Program-made: the position numbers and the translations under genes
Part shown: in pieces, positions 55,322 through 64,000 of the stretch
Position numbering within the stretch: the stretch's first letter is position 1
How the letters are laid out: the number at the start of each line of letters is the position of its first letter
Notes under the pieces: generated by a model
What the model was told of the DNA's origin: nothing
What the model saw: only the letters and a program-made list of their open reading frames with translations
Databases searched by the model: none
Source of the DNA: Flavobacteriaceae bacterium CRH
GTDB taxonomy: Bacteria > Bacteroidota > Bacteroidia > Flavobacteriales > Flavobacteriaceae
Reading direction: 5' to 3'
Length of the DNA stretch: 64,000 nt
Assembly: GCA_001507425.1 (NCBI GenBank)
Contig: LMAJ01000002.1
Location: 1-64,000 of the forward strand

Positions 55322-57766
55322 TTAGAATTTGTAAGTTACACCTACTCTAAAGTTTGTTGGTTGTTCTGTTTGCCAGTAATAAGCATTTACATTTGTAGAT
55401 GCATAATACGAACCACTATAAAGATATTCGTTAAGAATATTAAATACGTTTGCAGTAAACTTCATTTTTCCGGTTTCGTATGATAAACCTCCATCTAATT
55501 TAAAATAATTAGGTAATCTGTCCAAACCTGTGCTCCAGGTATCTGTTAAACGCCCAATAAGATAAGTTCCTCCAATAGAAGCACCTAATCCTTTTAGTTT
55601 ACCACTTGGAATACTATAGTTCAACCACGCATTAGCAACATGTTTGGCAAATCCGGGAATATCATCTCCTACTTTAATACCAGCACTATTAGTATTTAAG
55701 TCAAGAACTTTAGATTCTGTGAAAGCATAGTTTGCGATAACATTAAAGCCGTCGAAAATTTTTCCTCTTAAATCAAATTCAACTCCTCTTGCTCTTTTCT
55801 CACCCAAAACAATACTGTATTGTTGTCCTGGCTCATTTTCAGGGTCACCTGTAAGTTCATTTTGTTTTAAAATACTATAAGCTGATAATGTAGTGCTCCA
55901 TGTTCCGTCAAACCAATCTTTTTTGATACCAAATTCAAGGTTGCTACCCGTAAGTGGCTGTACTTTTTCACCACTTTTTATAATACCCGATTGCGGTATA
56001 AAAGCCTGATCGTACAATCCGTAAATTGCAGTATTTTCAGTTACAGAAAAACTAATTCCGCCACGTGGCGTAATATGTGCATCTGCAATTGGCTCTCCTC
56101 CCCAACTTGACTGACTAATCCAGGTATATCTTAAACCAGCAGTTACCCTAAGTTTATTGTCGAAGAAACCAACCTCATCCTGAACATATCCTGCTGCATA
56201 CTCTGAACTCATTAAACCTCCGGCAGCCTTAGCTCTTATACTTAGAGGTGTCTGGCGATCGAAATTAGGCAAACCATTAGCCGGAGTTCCGTAATTAGGA
56301 TTAAAAATATTAAACGGAGTTGCAAATGTATCAAGATCATGCGATTGACCCCAGTCTGCAATATAATCTTTGTTTCCTAAATCTACACCACCCAAAACTT
56401 TATGCGTAACCGGACCTGTATTAAATTTTCCATTAACAAATATTTGTCCCAAAAACATGTTACTTTCAGAATCCCAAATACCAACATTTCTAATAATCTC
56501 GCCAACTGCAAGAGTTCCGTCAGGAGTTCCGTCATAATCTAAATCTACCGGCCCAGGACCCACTCCGCTTGGCCATGAACTATATCCTTCCTGCAAATAT
56601 TTAAAATAAGTTGTTTGTGCAGTAACTTTCCAGTCATCATTAAATTTATGTTCGAAAACAAAGTAACCACTGTGGTCGTTAATTTTTGTATCAGGCAAAC
56701 CTGGTTGTGTCATTGTAAAACCTACCGGCATAGTTCCGTAACCGGCAGCATCAGCACCAAATACATAGAAAGAACCAACTTCACTCATATTAGCATGTTG
56801 CAAATTGTATTCAAGTGTAATTTTTGTTTTATCATCAACCTGATAAGAAAGTACAGGAGCAAACACATAACGGTCATTATGCTCAAATGGTCTGTGAGAA
56901 CCTTTCTTTTGAACAGCTCCGTTAAATCGGTATAAAAATTTTCCTTTTTTATCAAATTTACCATCAAGGTCAAGACTTGCTCTGTAAAAATCATAACTTC
57001 CTGCCATAACAGTAGCTTCGCCTTTTGTAACGCCTGTTGGTTTTTTCGTAACCACATTATAAAGTCCGCTTGGATCACCGCTTGAAAGCATAAATCCTGC
57101 AGGTCCTTTTACAAATTCAATATGATCAACAAAACTCATATCTTCCGTAAGAGGTCCCCAGAAAGAAGATACTACATTGAAACCATTACGAAAAGCCTGA
57201 ATTTGAGAACCACGCATTGTAATGTTGGTATACATATCTCCCCAGTGCTCTAAACGTACAGCACCACTCACATTACGAATAACACCGTCGCTCATGCTGA
57301 TAATTTGTTGGTCTTTTAAAGTCTGACCGCTTACAATCTGAATGTTTTGCGGAATTTCAAGTACCGGAGTCTGTAAACGCAATGACAATGAAGGTTTGTC
57401 TTGTTTGTACTTATTTTTTGTAATAACCACTTCATCAAGATCTTCCTGAGTTTCAGAAAGTGAGAAATTTTTCGTTGTGGTTTGTTTTGCAGTAACAACA
57501 ATATTTTCTTCCATTGGCCTAATACCTACAGATTTAATACTGATTGTATAGCTACCTGCTTTTACATTTTTTATTTCGTATTGTCCGTGTTCGTTTGTAA
57601 CGGTATTATACTTTGTTCCTTTTAGACTAACAGAAATATTTTCTGCAGGAGTATTTCCGCTTAAAACAACTTTTCCTGTAACTTTTCCTGTTTCCTGACC
57701 CATCATCGTTAATGACGTTAGAAACAACAAACAAAACAGAAACTTATTAATGGTTATAATTTTCAT
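55322..57766 (-). CDS. TonB-dependent siderophore-type receptor
   Basis: Outer-membrane receptor of 814 residues. Signal peptide (ends MMGQ), a carboxypeptidase-regulatory-like domain (26-100, GKVTGKVVLSGNTPAENISV), plug (about 120-245; IQIVSGQTLKDQQ, FVKGPAGFMLSSGDPSGLYN) and a 22-strand barrel ending in NFRVGVTYKF. The plug pattern and receptor architecture are those of TonB siderophore receptors (FhuA/FpvA type), so an iron-siderophore is the likely ligand (family inference). Monocistronic, with a terminator at each end. No clear Fur box found. Confidence 0.88.
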   Translation of the reverse strand: MKIITINKFLFCLLFLTSLTMMGQETGKVTGKVVLSGNTPAENISVSLKGTKYNTVTNEHGQYEIKNVKAGSYTISIKSVGIRPMEENIVVTAKQTTTKNFSLSETQEDLDEVVITKNKYKQDKPSLSLRLQTPVLEIPQNIQIVSGQTLKDQQIISMSDGVIRNVSGAVRLEHWGDMYTNITMRGSQIQAFRNGFNVVSSFWGPLTEDMSFVDHIEFVKGPAGFMLSSGDPSGLYNVVTKKPTGVTKGEATVMAGSYDFYRASLDLDGKFDKKGKFLYRFNGAVQKKGSHRPFEHNDRYVFAPVLSYQVDDKTKITLEYNLQHANMSEVGSFYVFGADAAGYGTMPVGFTMTQPGLPDTKINDHSGYFVFEHKFNDDWKVTAQTTYFKYLQEGYSSWPSGVGPGPVDLDYDGTPDGTLAVGEIIRNVGIWDSESNMFLGQIFVNGKFNTGPVTHKVLGGVDLGNKDYIADWGQSHDLDTFATPFNIFNPNYGTPANGLPNFDRQTPLSIRAKAAGGLMSSEYAAGYVQDEVGFFDNKLRVTAGLRYTWISQSSWGGEPIADAHITPRGGISFSVTENTAIYGLYDQAFIPQSGIIKSGEKVQPLTGSNLEFGIKKDWFDGTWSTTLSAYSILKQNELTGDPENEPGQQYSIVLGEKRARGVEFDLRGKIFDGFNVIANYAFTESKVLDLNTNSAGIKVGDDIPGFAKHVANAWLNYSIPSGKLKGLGASIGGTYLIGRLTDTWSTGLDRLPNYFKLDGGLSYETGKMKFTANVFNILNEYLYSGSYYASTNVNAYYWQTEQPTNFRVGVTYKF

Positions 57767-57862
57767 TTTGGTATGATGTTTAAATTCTCGGCAAAAGTAA
57801 AAGCAATAATATTCTTATGCAAATTATTTTTAATCATTCTAAATAAAAATTGTTAGATAAAA

Positions 57863-57892
57863 AAAAGAGCTGTCGTTTTAAACAGCTCTTTT
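57863..57892 (-). terminator. Terminator of the second M16 peptidase gene
   Basis: AAAAGAGCTGT pairs with ACAGCTCTTTT around an 8-nt loop. The core AAGAGCTGT / ACAGCTCTT stem is the same as in the terminator after the first M16 gene (2985-3010). On the minus strand it lies about 60 nt past the peptidase stop. Confidence 0.88.
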
Positions 57893-57914
57893 ATCGTTGA
57901 TGTTAGATTTTGAG

Positions 57915-57947
57915 AACTTTTTCAAAATTTTAAACTTTGAAAAAGTT
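57915..57947. repeat. Hairpin of the CAAAGTTTAAAA type
   Basis: AACTTTTTCAAA pairs with TTTGAAAAAGTT (12 bp, 9-nt spacer), 6 nt past the M16 stop. It resembles the hairpin at 8427-8465 past the hydrolase gene, which suggests a dispersed family placed just after stop codons. Confidence 0.7.
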
Positions 57948-57953
57948 GAATTA

Positions 57954-60746
57954 CTATTTTAAAGGATTCCCGTCTTTATCCAGCGAACCAGATTTAATGA
58001 CAATCATTTTATCTAACTGAATGTATTTTTTAATCGCATCATTAACCTGTTGCAAAGTCACTTTTTCAATATCTTTTGGGTATTGTTCGATATAACCCGG
58101 TTCCAAACCTCTTTCGATAAAACTCAAAATAGTTCTCGCCATTCCGTTTGTTGTTGACATTCCAACTTTAAAACTTCCAATTAAATTGGTTTTCTTGTTT
58201 TCTAATTCTGAAGTTGTAATTCCGTCTTTTACCCATTTATTCACCTGAACCATTGTAGCATCAAGGCCTTTTTGAAATAAAGTTGGATTAAATGAAGCAT
58301 TCACCATCCAATAACCACCTGTATACACATTTCCTCCCATTCCAGATGAAATACTATATGTTAAACCATCAACATCACGAACCGTTTGCATTAATCGCCC
58401 TGCAAAACCGGCACCCAAAGTATAATTCGCTATGTAAAATGGAATATAATCAGCGTCAGCTCTTTTTAAACCCGTGTATTGTCCTATAAATAATTCGGCA
58501 CTTGGTTTTTCCGGAATCGTAATTACTTCTGTTTTTGAAGCCGATTTTACAGCTTCCTCAAACTTCATATTTTCAACCACGCCGCCATTCCAGTTTTTAA
58601 ATGATTTTTTTAATGAAGCATTTAAATTTGCACCTTCTGTATCTCCAACAATTACCAAATGCATCGAAGCCGGTCCAAAGTACTTTTTGTGAAAAGCTTT
58701 TACTTCATCTAATGTTGCCTTTTGAATATTATCCAAATCCTGTTCTACACTTGAATCATGATTTGGATTTCCTTTTGGATAAATGGCTTGTGTTAAAGCA
58801 ATTCCTCCCCTTTTTCCCGGATCATTCAGGTTTTGCTTTGTATTTCCGGTAAATTGCTGTTTCAAATTTTCGAATTCTTTTACATCAAATAGAGGATTTC
58901 TTAATTCTTCAGCCAATAAAGCAATAACCTGATCCAAATCTTTTTTCAAACATTTAAAACCAATGCTTACTTTAGTTGTAGATGCATTAACGCTAAGAGT
59001 TACGCCTAATTTTTGCAATTTTTCAGAGAATTTAAACTTATCATTCAAAGTTGTGCCTTTTGACAACATTGAAGCTGCTAACGACGGAACTGATAAATTT
59101 TTATTTTCGTTTGCAAAGTTTCCTAAAGAAATACTAGCCGCAACGGTAACGAAATCTTTAGCCGAAGTTTTAACCGAAACCACATCAATTCCAACTACTT
59201 TTTCCCTCTTGTAAACCGAAGCTGTTTTTTCGATTGCGTTTTCATACAAAGCAAGTTCTGCTGCATTATTTTTTTGTTCCGATGCAATAGCTGATGTACT
59301 TTCTTCGTGATCATTTTCATCCTCGGAATGTCTATAATAAAAAGGTTCTGCTTTTTGCACAAAATTATTTGCTTTTGCTGCATCCTGATTTTGCGCTCCG
59401 GTTTGTTTCGGAATAAAATATCCTGTTGTGCTTTGGTCTTCAACTAAATATTTTTGAGCTACTCTTAAAACATCAGCAGGAGTTACTTTTTTAAGTCTGT
59501 CAACACCAGTAATATAATCTGTCCAGTCGCCAGCTGCAATGGCTTCATTCAATTCTGATGCGATTACGCCGGAACCGTCTCGTGCTAAAATTGTTTGCGC
59601 ACTAATTTTTGCTACGACACGATTTACTTCATCTTGTGTTACGCCTTCTTTCTGAATTTTAGCAACAACTTCGCTTATTTTAGCATCAATATCTTCATGT
59701 TTTGATGTTGTTGGAAAACCAACTCCAATCGTAAAAAGTCCCACTTCTTTAAAATTTGTTGCATTCGCATAAGCGTAAATTCCCATGCGGGTGTCAACAA
59801 AAGTTTTGTTTAAAATTGCTGATGGTCCTGAACCTATAATTTCTGCCAAAATATTTAACGCAGGAAGGTCTTCGTGCAATGCTCCCGGAATTTTAAATGC
59901 TTTATTAACAACGCCCAATTCTCCCGGTTTTTTTACCACAATTTTACGAGGCCCGTATTGTTGAGGTTCTTCGGTATAAGGCTGAGGCATAACATTGGGC
60001 GCTTTTGTAATTTTGCCGAAATACTGTTCGATTAATTCAAAAACGTTCTCTTTTTTAAAATCTCCAATAATGGTTAAAGTCGCATTATCAGGCCAATAAT
60101 ACGTGTTGTAGAAATTTCGTAATACCTCGATTGGTGCTTTTTCAATATCAGATTTCCAGCCAATTGTAGAATGATGATACGGATGTGCAATATACGCCGA
60201 TGCCCATATTTCTTTGTCTAACAAACTATTCGGGTTGTTTTCGCCACGCTCGAATTCGTTGCGGACTACAGTCATTTCAGCTTCTTTATCTTCTTTTAAT
60301 AATAAAGAATTTCGCATTCTGTCTGCTTCTATTTGAATTGCCAATGCAATTTTATCACTTGGCAAAGTTTCAAAATAATTGGTACGATCGTACCAGGTTG
60401 TAGCGTTTAGTTGCGCTCCGGTATTTTGCAGTACATCAGTAATCGTATTTCCGTTTTTTTTATTGAAACTTGGTGTTCCTTTAAACATTAAATGTTCTAA
60501 AAGATGTGTTGATCCTGTGTTTCCTAAAACTTCATTTTTAGACCCCACACGATACACAATTTGAACCGTTGCAACCGGCGAAGCATTGTCCTGCAAAAGC
60601 AAAACATTCATTCCGTTTGGCTCGTACAAATATTCTTCGATTCCGCCTAATTCTTTTATTTTTTTGAAGTGAACCGATTTACTCTGCGCCGAAACAAGCG
60701 TACAGAATGCTAATGAGCAATAGCCCAAAAAGATAGTTTTTTTCAT
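57954..60746 (-). CDS. M16 family zinc metallopeptidase (second copy)
   Basis: Exported two-domain peptidase of 930 residues. Signal peptide ends at LVSA; zinc motif HLLEH at 81-85 (His81, Glu84, His85), then ExxxVxxE (Glu157, Glu164) for the third ligand. Second M16 repeat in the C-terminal half has the usual R/Y elements and no HxxEH. The start at 60746 gives the signal peptide; an ATG 11 codons upstream does not improve it. It follows two TlpA genes and a SusD gene on the same strand, a layout like the first M16 locus. Likely a periplasmic peptidase. Confidence 0.92.
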   Translation of the reverse strand: MKKTIFLGYCSLAFCTLVSAQSKSVHFKKIKELGGIEEYLYEPNGMNVLLLQDNASPVATVQIVYRVGSKNEVLGNTGSTHLLEHLMFKGTPSFNKKNGNTITDVLQNTGAQLNATTWYDRTNYFETLPSDKIALAIQIEADRMRNSLLLKEDKEAEMTVVRNEFERGENNPNSLLDKEIWASAYIAHPYHHSTIGWKSDIEKAPIEVLRNFYNTYYWPDNATLTIIGDFKKENVFELIEQYFGKITKAPNVMPQPYTEEPQQYGPRKIVVKKPGELGVVNKAFKIPGALHEDLPALNILAEIIGSGPSAILNKTFVDTRMGIYAYANATNFKEVGLFTIGVGFPTTSKHEDIDAKISEVVAKIQKEGVTQDEVNRVVAKISAQTILARDGSGVIASELNEAIAAGDWTDYITGVDRLKKVTPADVLRVAQKYLVEDQSTTGYFIPKQTGAQNQDAAKANNFVQKAEPFYYRHSEDENDHEESTSAIASEQKNNAAELALYENAIEKTASVYKREKVVGIDVVSVKTSAKDFVTVAASISLGNFANENKNLSVPSLAASMLSKGTTLNDKFKFSEKLQKLGVTLSVNASTTKVSIGFKCLKKDLDQVIALLAEELRNPLFDVKEFENLKQQFTGNTKQNLNDPGKRGGIALTQAIYPKGNPNHDSSVEQDLDNIQKATLDEVKAFHKKYFGPASMHLVIVGDTEGANLNASLKKSFKNWNGGVVENMKFEEAVKSASKTEVITIPEKPSAELFIGQYTGLKRADADYIPFYIANYTLGAGFAGRLMQTVRDVDGLTYSISSGMGGNVYTGGYWMVNASFNPTLFQKGLDATMVQVNKWVKDGITTSELENKKTNLIGSFKVGMSTTNGMARTILSFIERGLEPGYIEQYPKDIEKVTLQQVNDAIKKYIQLDKMIVIKSGSLDKDGNPLK

Positions 60747-60774
60747 TTTTTGTGAATGTTGGTATTTATTTTTA

Positions 60775-60923
60775 AACACATAGAAACATAGGTTTTACAG
60801 ACTTTAAAAAAGACGTTTCACTAATTAAAACAAACATAGTTTATGCTATCTGCAAAAATTAATTTCTCTTTTATTCTTTTTTTAATTTATACCGATCAAA
60901 AAAAATCTATGTTTCTATGTGTT
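60775..60923. repeat. Dispersed repeat with inverted 17-bp ends
   Basis: AACACATAGAAACATAG (60775-60791) and its exact reverse complement (60907-60923) bracket about 115 bp, including AGACGTTTCACTAATTAAAA and ACAAACATAG. The related piece at 62114-62180 has GGCGTTTCACTTGTC and AAACAAACATAG in the same order. It lies between the second M16 gene and the lipoprotein TlpA gene. Confidence 0.8.
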
Positions 60924-60942
60924 AAAATTAAGTCTATATTTT

Positions 60943-62079
60943 TTATGATTTACTGAAAATTTCTTTCAATTTAGATTGAAGTTCAGCTTCTCTAAGATTT
61001 TTAGCCAGGATTTTTCCATCAGGACCAATTAAGTAATTTGTTGGAACTAATTTTACGCCGTATAAAACAGCAACATCATTTTTCCATCCTTTTAAATCTG
61101 AAACGTGTGTCCAGGTTAAACCGTCTTTTTCGATTGCTTTTTCCCAACTTTTCTTTTTATCATCTAATGAAATTCCCAAAACATCAAATCCTTTTTCATG
61201 ATATGTTTTGTAAGCCAAAACCACATTTGGATTTTCTTTTCGGCACGGACCGCACCAGCTTGCCCAGAAATCAACAAGGACATATTTTCCTTTATAATCT
61301 GATAATTTTACTACTTTTCCGTTTACATCAGTTTGAGAAAATTCCGGAGCCGGAGAACCAATTGCCGTTTTATCATTTAAATCAATGGCTTCTTTTAATT
61401 GTTTTCCGTAAAATGATTTTTGAATTTCAGGAGATAAAACAGCGTAGTATTTTTTTACCTGTTCTGCACTTCCGTAGGGTACAATTCTGTCGTTAATTAT
61501 TAAGGCCGCAGCAATTTTATCTTTATTTTTTATAATAAATTTATCGGTTAAATCATCGGCGAAATCCTGAAGGTCTTTCCACTTTTTATCCATTACAATT
61601 TGCTGTTCAGCAGTTAGTTTTACTTTACCATTTTGTTGTAAAGAATCAGATAATTTATAAATAGGCCCCGCAATTGCCTGAATTTTTTTGAACTCATTTT
61701 TATAATACGACTGATAAATATCGTTTTGGGTTGCTCCGGTAATTTTGGCTTTAAAAATAGAATCTTTTTTGGCTTCAAATTGTATGGCTTCGTTATCTAA
61801 TAGCAGAAAAGCACCATATTCTTCTCCTTTTAGTTTAATTGTATACAATAAAGGTTCATTTACTTTTCCTGCAAAAGAAAAGGCACCCTCTTTTATTTGA
61901 GCAGAATCTGTAATTTTTTTGTTTCCTTTTTCATCTGTATTTTCCAGATAAACGGTTCCTTTATCTAATCCGGTAATGGTACCGTTTATGGTAAAACCTT
62001 CTTCTTTTTTAGAGCAGGAAGTTATTGTGGTTATAAGCGCTAAAGCCGCTAAACCTGATTTTAAGATTGTACTTTTCAT
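60943..62079 (-). CDS. TlpA-like disulfide reductase lipoprotein
   Basis: A 378-residue lipoprotein (lipobox ITSC, Cys22). An N-terminal DUF4369-type beta domain (about 30-130, FTINGTITGLDKGTVYLENT) and a helical linker precede a TlpA/ResA thioredoxin domain with WCGPC (Cys276, Cys279). It acts in the periplasm on disulfides. It follows another TlpA gene after 168 nt and precedes the M16 gene after 196 nt; both gaps hold copies of the 17-bp repeat. The pairing with SusD and M16 suggests reduction of disulfides in imported peptides (inference). Confidence 0.9.
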   Translation of the reverse strand: MKSTILKSGLAALALITTITSCSKKEEGFTINGTITGLDKGTVYLENTDEKGNKKITDSAQIKEGAFSFAGKVNEPLLYTIKLKGEEYGAFLLLDNEAIQFEAKKDSIFKAKITGATQNDIYQSYYKNEFKKIQAIAGPIYKLSDSLQQNGKVKLTAEQQIVMDKKWKDLQDFADDLTDKFIIKNKDKIAAALIINDRIVPYGSAEQVKKYYAVLSPEIQKSFYGKQLKEAIDLNDKTAIGSPAPEFSQTDVNGKVVKLSDYKGKYVLVDFWASWCGPCRKENPNVVLAYKTYHEKGFDVLGISLDDKKKSWEKAIEKDGLTWTHVSDLKGWKNDVAVLYGVKLVPTNYLIGPDGKILAKNLREAELQSKLKEIFSKS

Positions 62080-62113
62080 GTTGTTATTTTTTTTTGTTTC
62101 CTATAATTTTTTA

Positions 62114-62180
62114 AACACATAGAAACATAGTTTTTCTTTGTCTGTAAAGGCGTTTCACTTGTCTAAACAAACATAGCTGT
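62114..62180. repeat. Dispersed repeat, partial copy
   Basis: AACACATAGAAACATAG at 62114-62130, then GGCGTTTCACTTGTC and AAACAAACATAG, the same order as in 60775-60850. No inverted right end is visible here. Confidence 0.75.
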
Positions 62181-62247
62181 GTGATCTAGCATTTTTAATT
62201 ATCAATGATCCATTTTTAATTTTTAATTCTAAATTTTTAATTGCTAA

Positions 62248-63432
62248 TTAGGATTTCAACAATTCTTTTAATTTTTCTTCTAATGCTGCACCTCTTAAAT
62301 TGTCGCTGATAATTACACCTTTACTATCAACTAAATAGGTTGCCGGAATCGTTTTTACGTTAAATGCTTTACTTACTTTATCGTCGTCTAAAAGATTATG
62401 CCACGGCATATTTTCAATTCCTAACGCTTTTAGCCACGCTTTTTCATCTTTATCAATCGAAATACTTAAAATTTCAAATCCTTTATCTGAATAAGTCGAA
62501 TAAGCTGTTTTTAGATTTGGAATTTCTTTTCGGCATGGCCCGCACCACGAAGCCCAAAAATCGATCAGAATATATTTTTTTCCTGCCACAATGTCTTTTA
62601 CATTGTATGGTTTTCCGTCTTTGTCTTTTAAATCAAAATTGGCAACACTTGTTCCTATTAATGACTTTGGGTTCAAATCTTTATCAACCAATTGCCCGTA
62701 ATAACTTTTCTTGGCTGTTTCTGAAAATTGTTCGAAAACCGGCTTTTGATCCGGTGTAAAATAACTGTATTGTGTCATCATGAAAAATGGTCCCCACCAA
62801 GTATCTTTATGCTTTGTAATGAGGTTTTCTGAACTTGATTTTACTTTGGTGAAAAACGCTTTTTCTTTGGCTTCAAAACTTTTCCATTCAGGAGAATTTC
62901 CAATAGAATCCATTACTTTTTTATTTCCTGCAGTTCTTGCTTTAGAATATAATTTTGAAAGTTCTTCGGTCCCTTTATGATATTCTGCGTAATCTTTGTT
63001 TAAATCTTCTCTAAAAGCAGTTTCTTTTTTGTAATAATCATGTGATTTAGATCCTGTGATTATTTCATCACTAAAAGTAATCCGGCCTTCGTTATTTAAA
63101 ACTGCGGTTGCTGTTAGTTTTATTTTAGAATTTTCAATTAACACAGGAATCGATCCTTTGTTTTTTCCAAACGTGACATAAAACAAGCGCGGTTCTCTTA
63201 AAAAATCATCAAAAATAAACTTGCCGTCTTTAATTTCTGTCTCTTGAAATGCAGGCTCAGAAGAATGCGTTGCGCCCGGAATTAACTGAACAATTGTTCC
63301 GTCCGGAAGACCTGCTATATTTCCTTCAAAAGTATAATGTGCCGGACCTGCTTTTTTTTGTGCCTGAATATTATGCGAGACCATACACAAACAAAGGCTT
63401 ATTCCAAATATTGTATGTTTAATCGTGTTCAT
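62248..63432 (-). CDS. TlpA-like disulfide reductase
   Basis: A 394-residue exported protein. Signal peptide ends at NIQAQ; an N-terminal DUF4369-type domain (about 30-130, YTFEGNIAGLPDGTIVQLIP), a helical linker (140-250), and a C-terminal TlpA thioredoxin domain with WCGPC (Cys297, Cys300) and a later TIPATYLVDSKG cis-Pro loop. Paralogue of the gene at 60943. It starts 64 nt after the susD gene, across a terminator-like hairpin (63452-63488), so its level may be set separately. Confidence 0.9.
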   Translation of the reverse strand: MNTIKHTIFGISLCLCMVSHNIQAQKKAGPAHYTFEGNIAGLPDGTIVQLIPGATHSSEPAFQETEIKDGKFIFDDFLREPRLFYVTFGKNKGSIPVLIENSKIKLTATAVLNNEGRITFSDEIITGSKSHDYYKKETAFREDLNKDYAEYHKGTEELSKLYSKARTAGNKKVMDSIGNSPEWKSFEAKEKAFFTKVKSSSENLITKHKDTWWGPFFMMTQYSYFTPDQKPVFEQFSETAKKSYYGQLVDKDLNPKSLIGTSVANFDLKDKDGKPYNVKDIVAGKKYILIDFWASWCGPCRKEIPNLKTAYSTYSDKGFEILSISIDKDEKAWLKALGIENMPWHNLLDDDKVSKAFNVKTIPATYLVDSKGVIISDNLRGAALEEKLKELLKS

Positions 63433-63451
63433 TTTGATTGATGTTTTAAAA

Positions 63452-63488
63452 AAAGCTCCCCTTTCGGAAATCCTACTCAGGAAGCTTT
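63452..63488 (-). terminator. Terminator or attenuator between susD and tlpA
   Basis: On the minus strand AAAGCTTCC pairs with GGGGAGCTTT over a long loop of 18 nt, followed by seven Ts, just after the susD stop. Its position would reduce expression of the TlpA genes relative to susCD. Confidence 0.65.
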
Positions 63489-63495
63489 GGGATTT

Positions 63496-64000
63496 TTATT
63501 TGGCTACGTTTTGAGTTATAGTTCCGTTTCCTGGGTTTTGTGTAGCGCCCTGAGGAAATGGCATTGTCCATAAATGAGAATCTGAAGCTAATGTGTAAGT
63601 AGTTCCATTTGCTGTTTTGGTGTAACTCACTTTGTAGATACCTTCGGCATTTAAACGACGTGCATCTGCAAAAGGAATCAATGTGTTAGTAAGTTCGTTA
63701 TTTTTCGTTCTGAAAATAGCATACAGAGCAGTTGTTTTGTCTGTCGTAGAAATATCCTGATAAGAAGCCGGGAGAATACGAGTTTTACGAACGGTATTTA
63801 AAACATCGAGCGCCTCACTAATTTGTCCTGCACGAGCCAGGCATTCTGCTTTTATTAAATAAACTTCTACAGTTGTGATTCCACCAAAATTAAAAGCACC
63901 CGATAAGGTTCTTCTGTAATAGGTTTCTGCACCAACGGTATAAAGTTTCCAACGAGAGATAAAACGTGCATCTCCGGCTTCAAAACGTTGTGCACGCTCG
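63496..64000 (-). CDS. SusD/RagB family lipoprotein, C-terminal part (runs off window)
   Basis: The C-terminal 167 residues of a SusD-like protein whose gene continues beyond 64000. Family features: VEVYLIKAECLARAGQISEA (the conserved late helix pair), the ELTNTLIPFADARRLN motif, and the end HLWTMPFPQGATQNPGNGT. There is no start in the window. The neighbour upstream is presumably susC. It begins the second SusD-TlpA-TlpA-M16 locus. Confidence 0.92.
   Translation of the reverse strand, partial: ERAQRFEAGDARFISRWKLYTVGAETYYRRTLSGAFNFGGITTVEVYLIKAECLARAGQISEALDVLNTVRKTRILPASYQDISTTDKTTALYAIFRTKNNELTNTLIPFADARRLNAEGIYKVSYTKTANGTTYTLASDSHLWTMPFPQGATQNPGNGTITQNVAK

Noticed and set aside
57767..57840. 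Fur-like box upstream of the siderophore receptor
   Set aside because: AT-rich palindromic bits are present, but none gives a convincing match to a Fur consensus.

Overview
The window looks like chromosomal DNA of a Flavobacterium-like member of the Bacteroidota. Support: high A+T content, SusC/SusD outer-membrane pairs, an ECF sigma/FecR regulatory pair, TlpA thioredoxins with DUF4369-type N-termini, type IX secretion (T9SS) C-terminal sorting domains, a giant SprB-repeat protein, TAnnTTTG-type -7 promoter boxes, and start codons without obvious Shine-Dalgarno sites.

Layout. (1) 1-2.7 kb: a heptanucleotide array, an aldo/keto reductase and a divergent AraC regulator, then a nested inverted repeat. 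(2) 3.1-18.9 kb, minus strand: a nutrient-uptake locus reading ECF sigma, FecR anti-sigma, SusC with an STN signalling domain, SusD, TlpA-like thioredoxin, alpha/beta hydrolase, DsbD-like reductase and M16 metallopeptidase. (3) 19.4-26.0 kb: a TPR-TM-HTH regulator, small membrane and lipoproteins (one cut short by an in-frame stop), an SRPBCC protein and an FAD/NAD(P)-binding protein. (4) 26.2-36.7 kb: an AT-rich accessory island with a LysM protein, a DUF4280 PAAR-like protein, a 912-residue OmpA-domain protein without signal peptide, diverged lipoproteins, a two-helix membrane protein, a beta-propeller lipoprotein and several decayed gene fragments. It reads as a contractile-injection (T6SS-iii or eCIS) effector/immunity module. 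(5) 36.7-39.7 kb: the metNIQ D-/L-methionine ABC transporter, preceded by a 31-codon Met/Cys-rich leader ORF and an intrinsic terminator, which together look like an attenuator. (6) 40.0-46.9 kb: secreted proteins (one with a T9SS sorting domain, one with a premature stop), a PPC-domain protein, a PQQ-type sugar dehydrogenase and a tail-collar protein. (7) 46.9-55.1 kb: a PRMT-like methyltransferase, a 2091-residue adhesin with 17 SprB-type repeats and an outer-membrane beta-barrel protein. (8) 55.3-64.0 kb, minus strand: a TonB siderophore-type receptor, a second M16 peptidase, two TlpA thioredoxins and the C-terminal part of a second SusD.

Two themes stand out. First, both SusCD loci carry TlpA-type thioredoxins and an M16 peptidase. 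The two M16 genes also share a dispersed 17-bp repeat upstream and a near-identical terminator stem downstream. This suggests a recurring peptide/disulfide uptake module. Second, the metNIQ leader is a candidate amino-acid-sensing attenuator. Intergenic regions carry several families of dispersed inverted repeats. I saw no rRNA, tRNA, CRISPR array, transposase or integrase gene.
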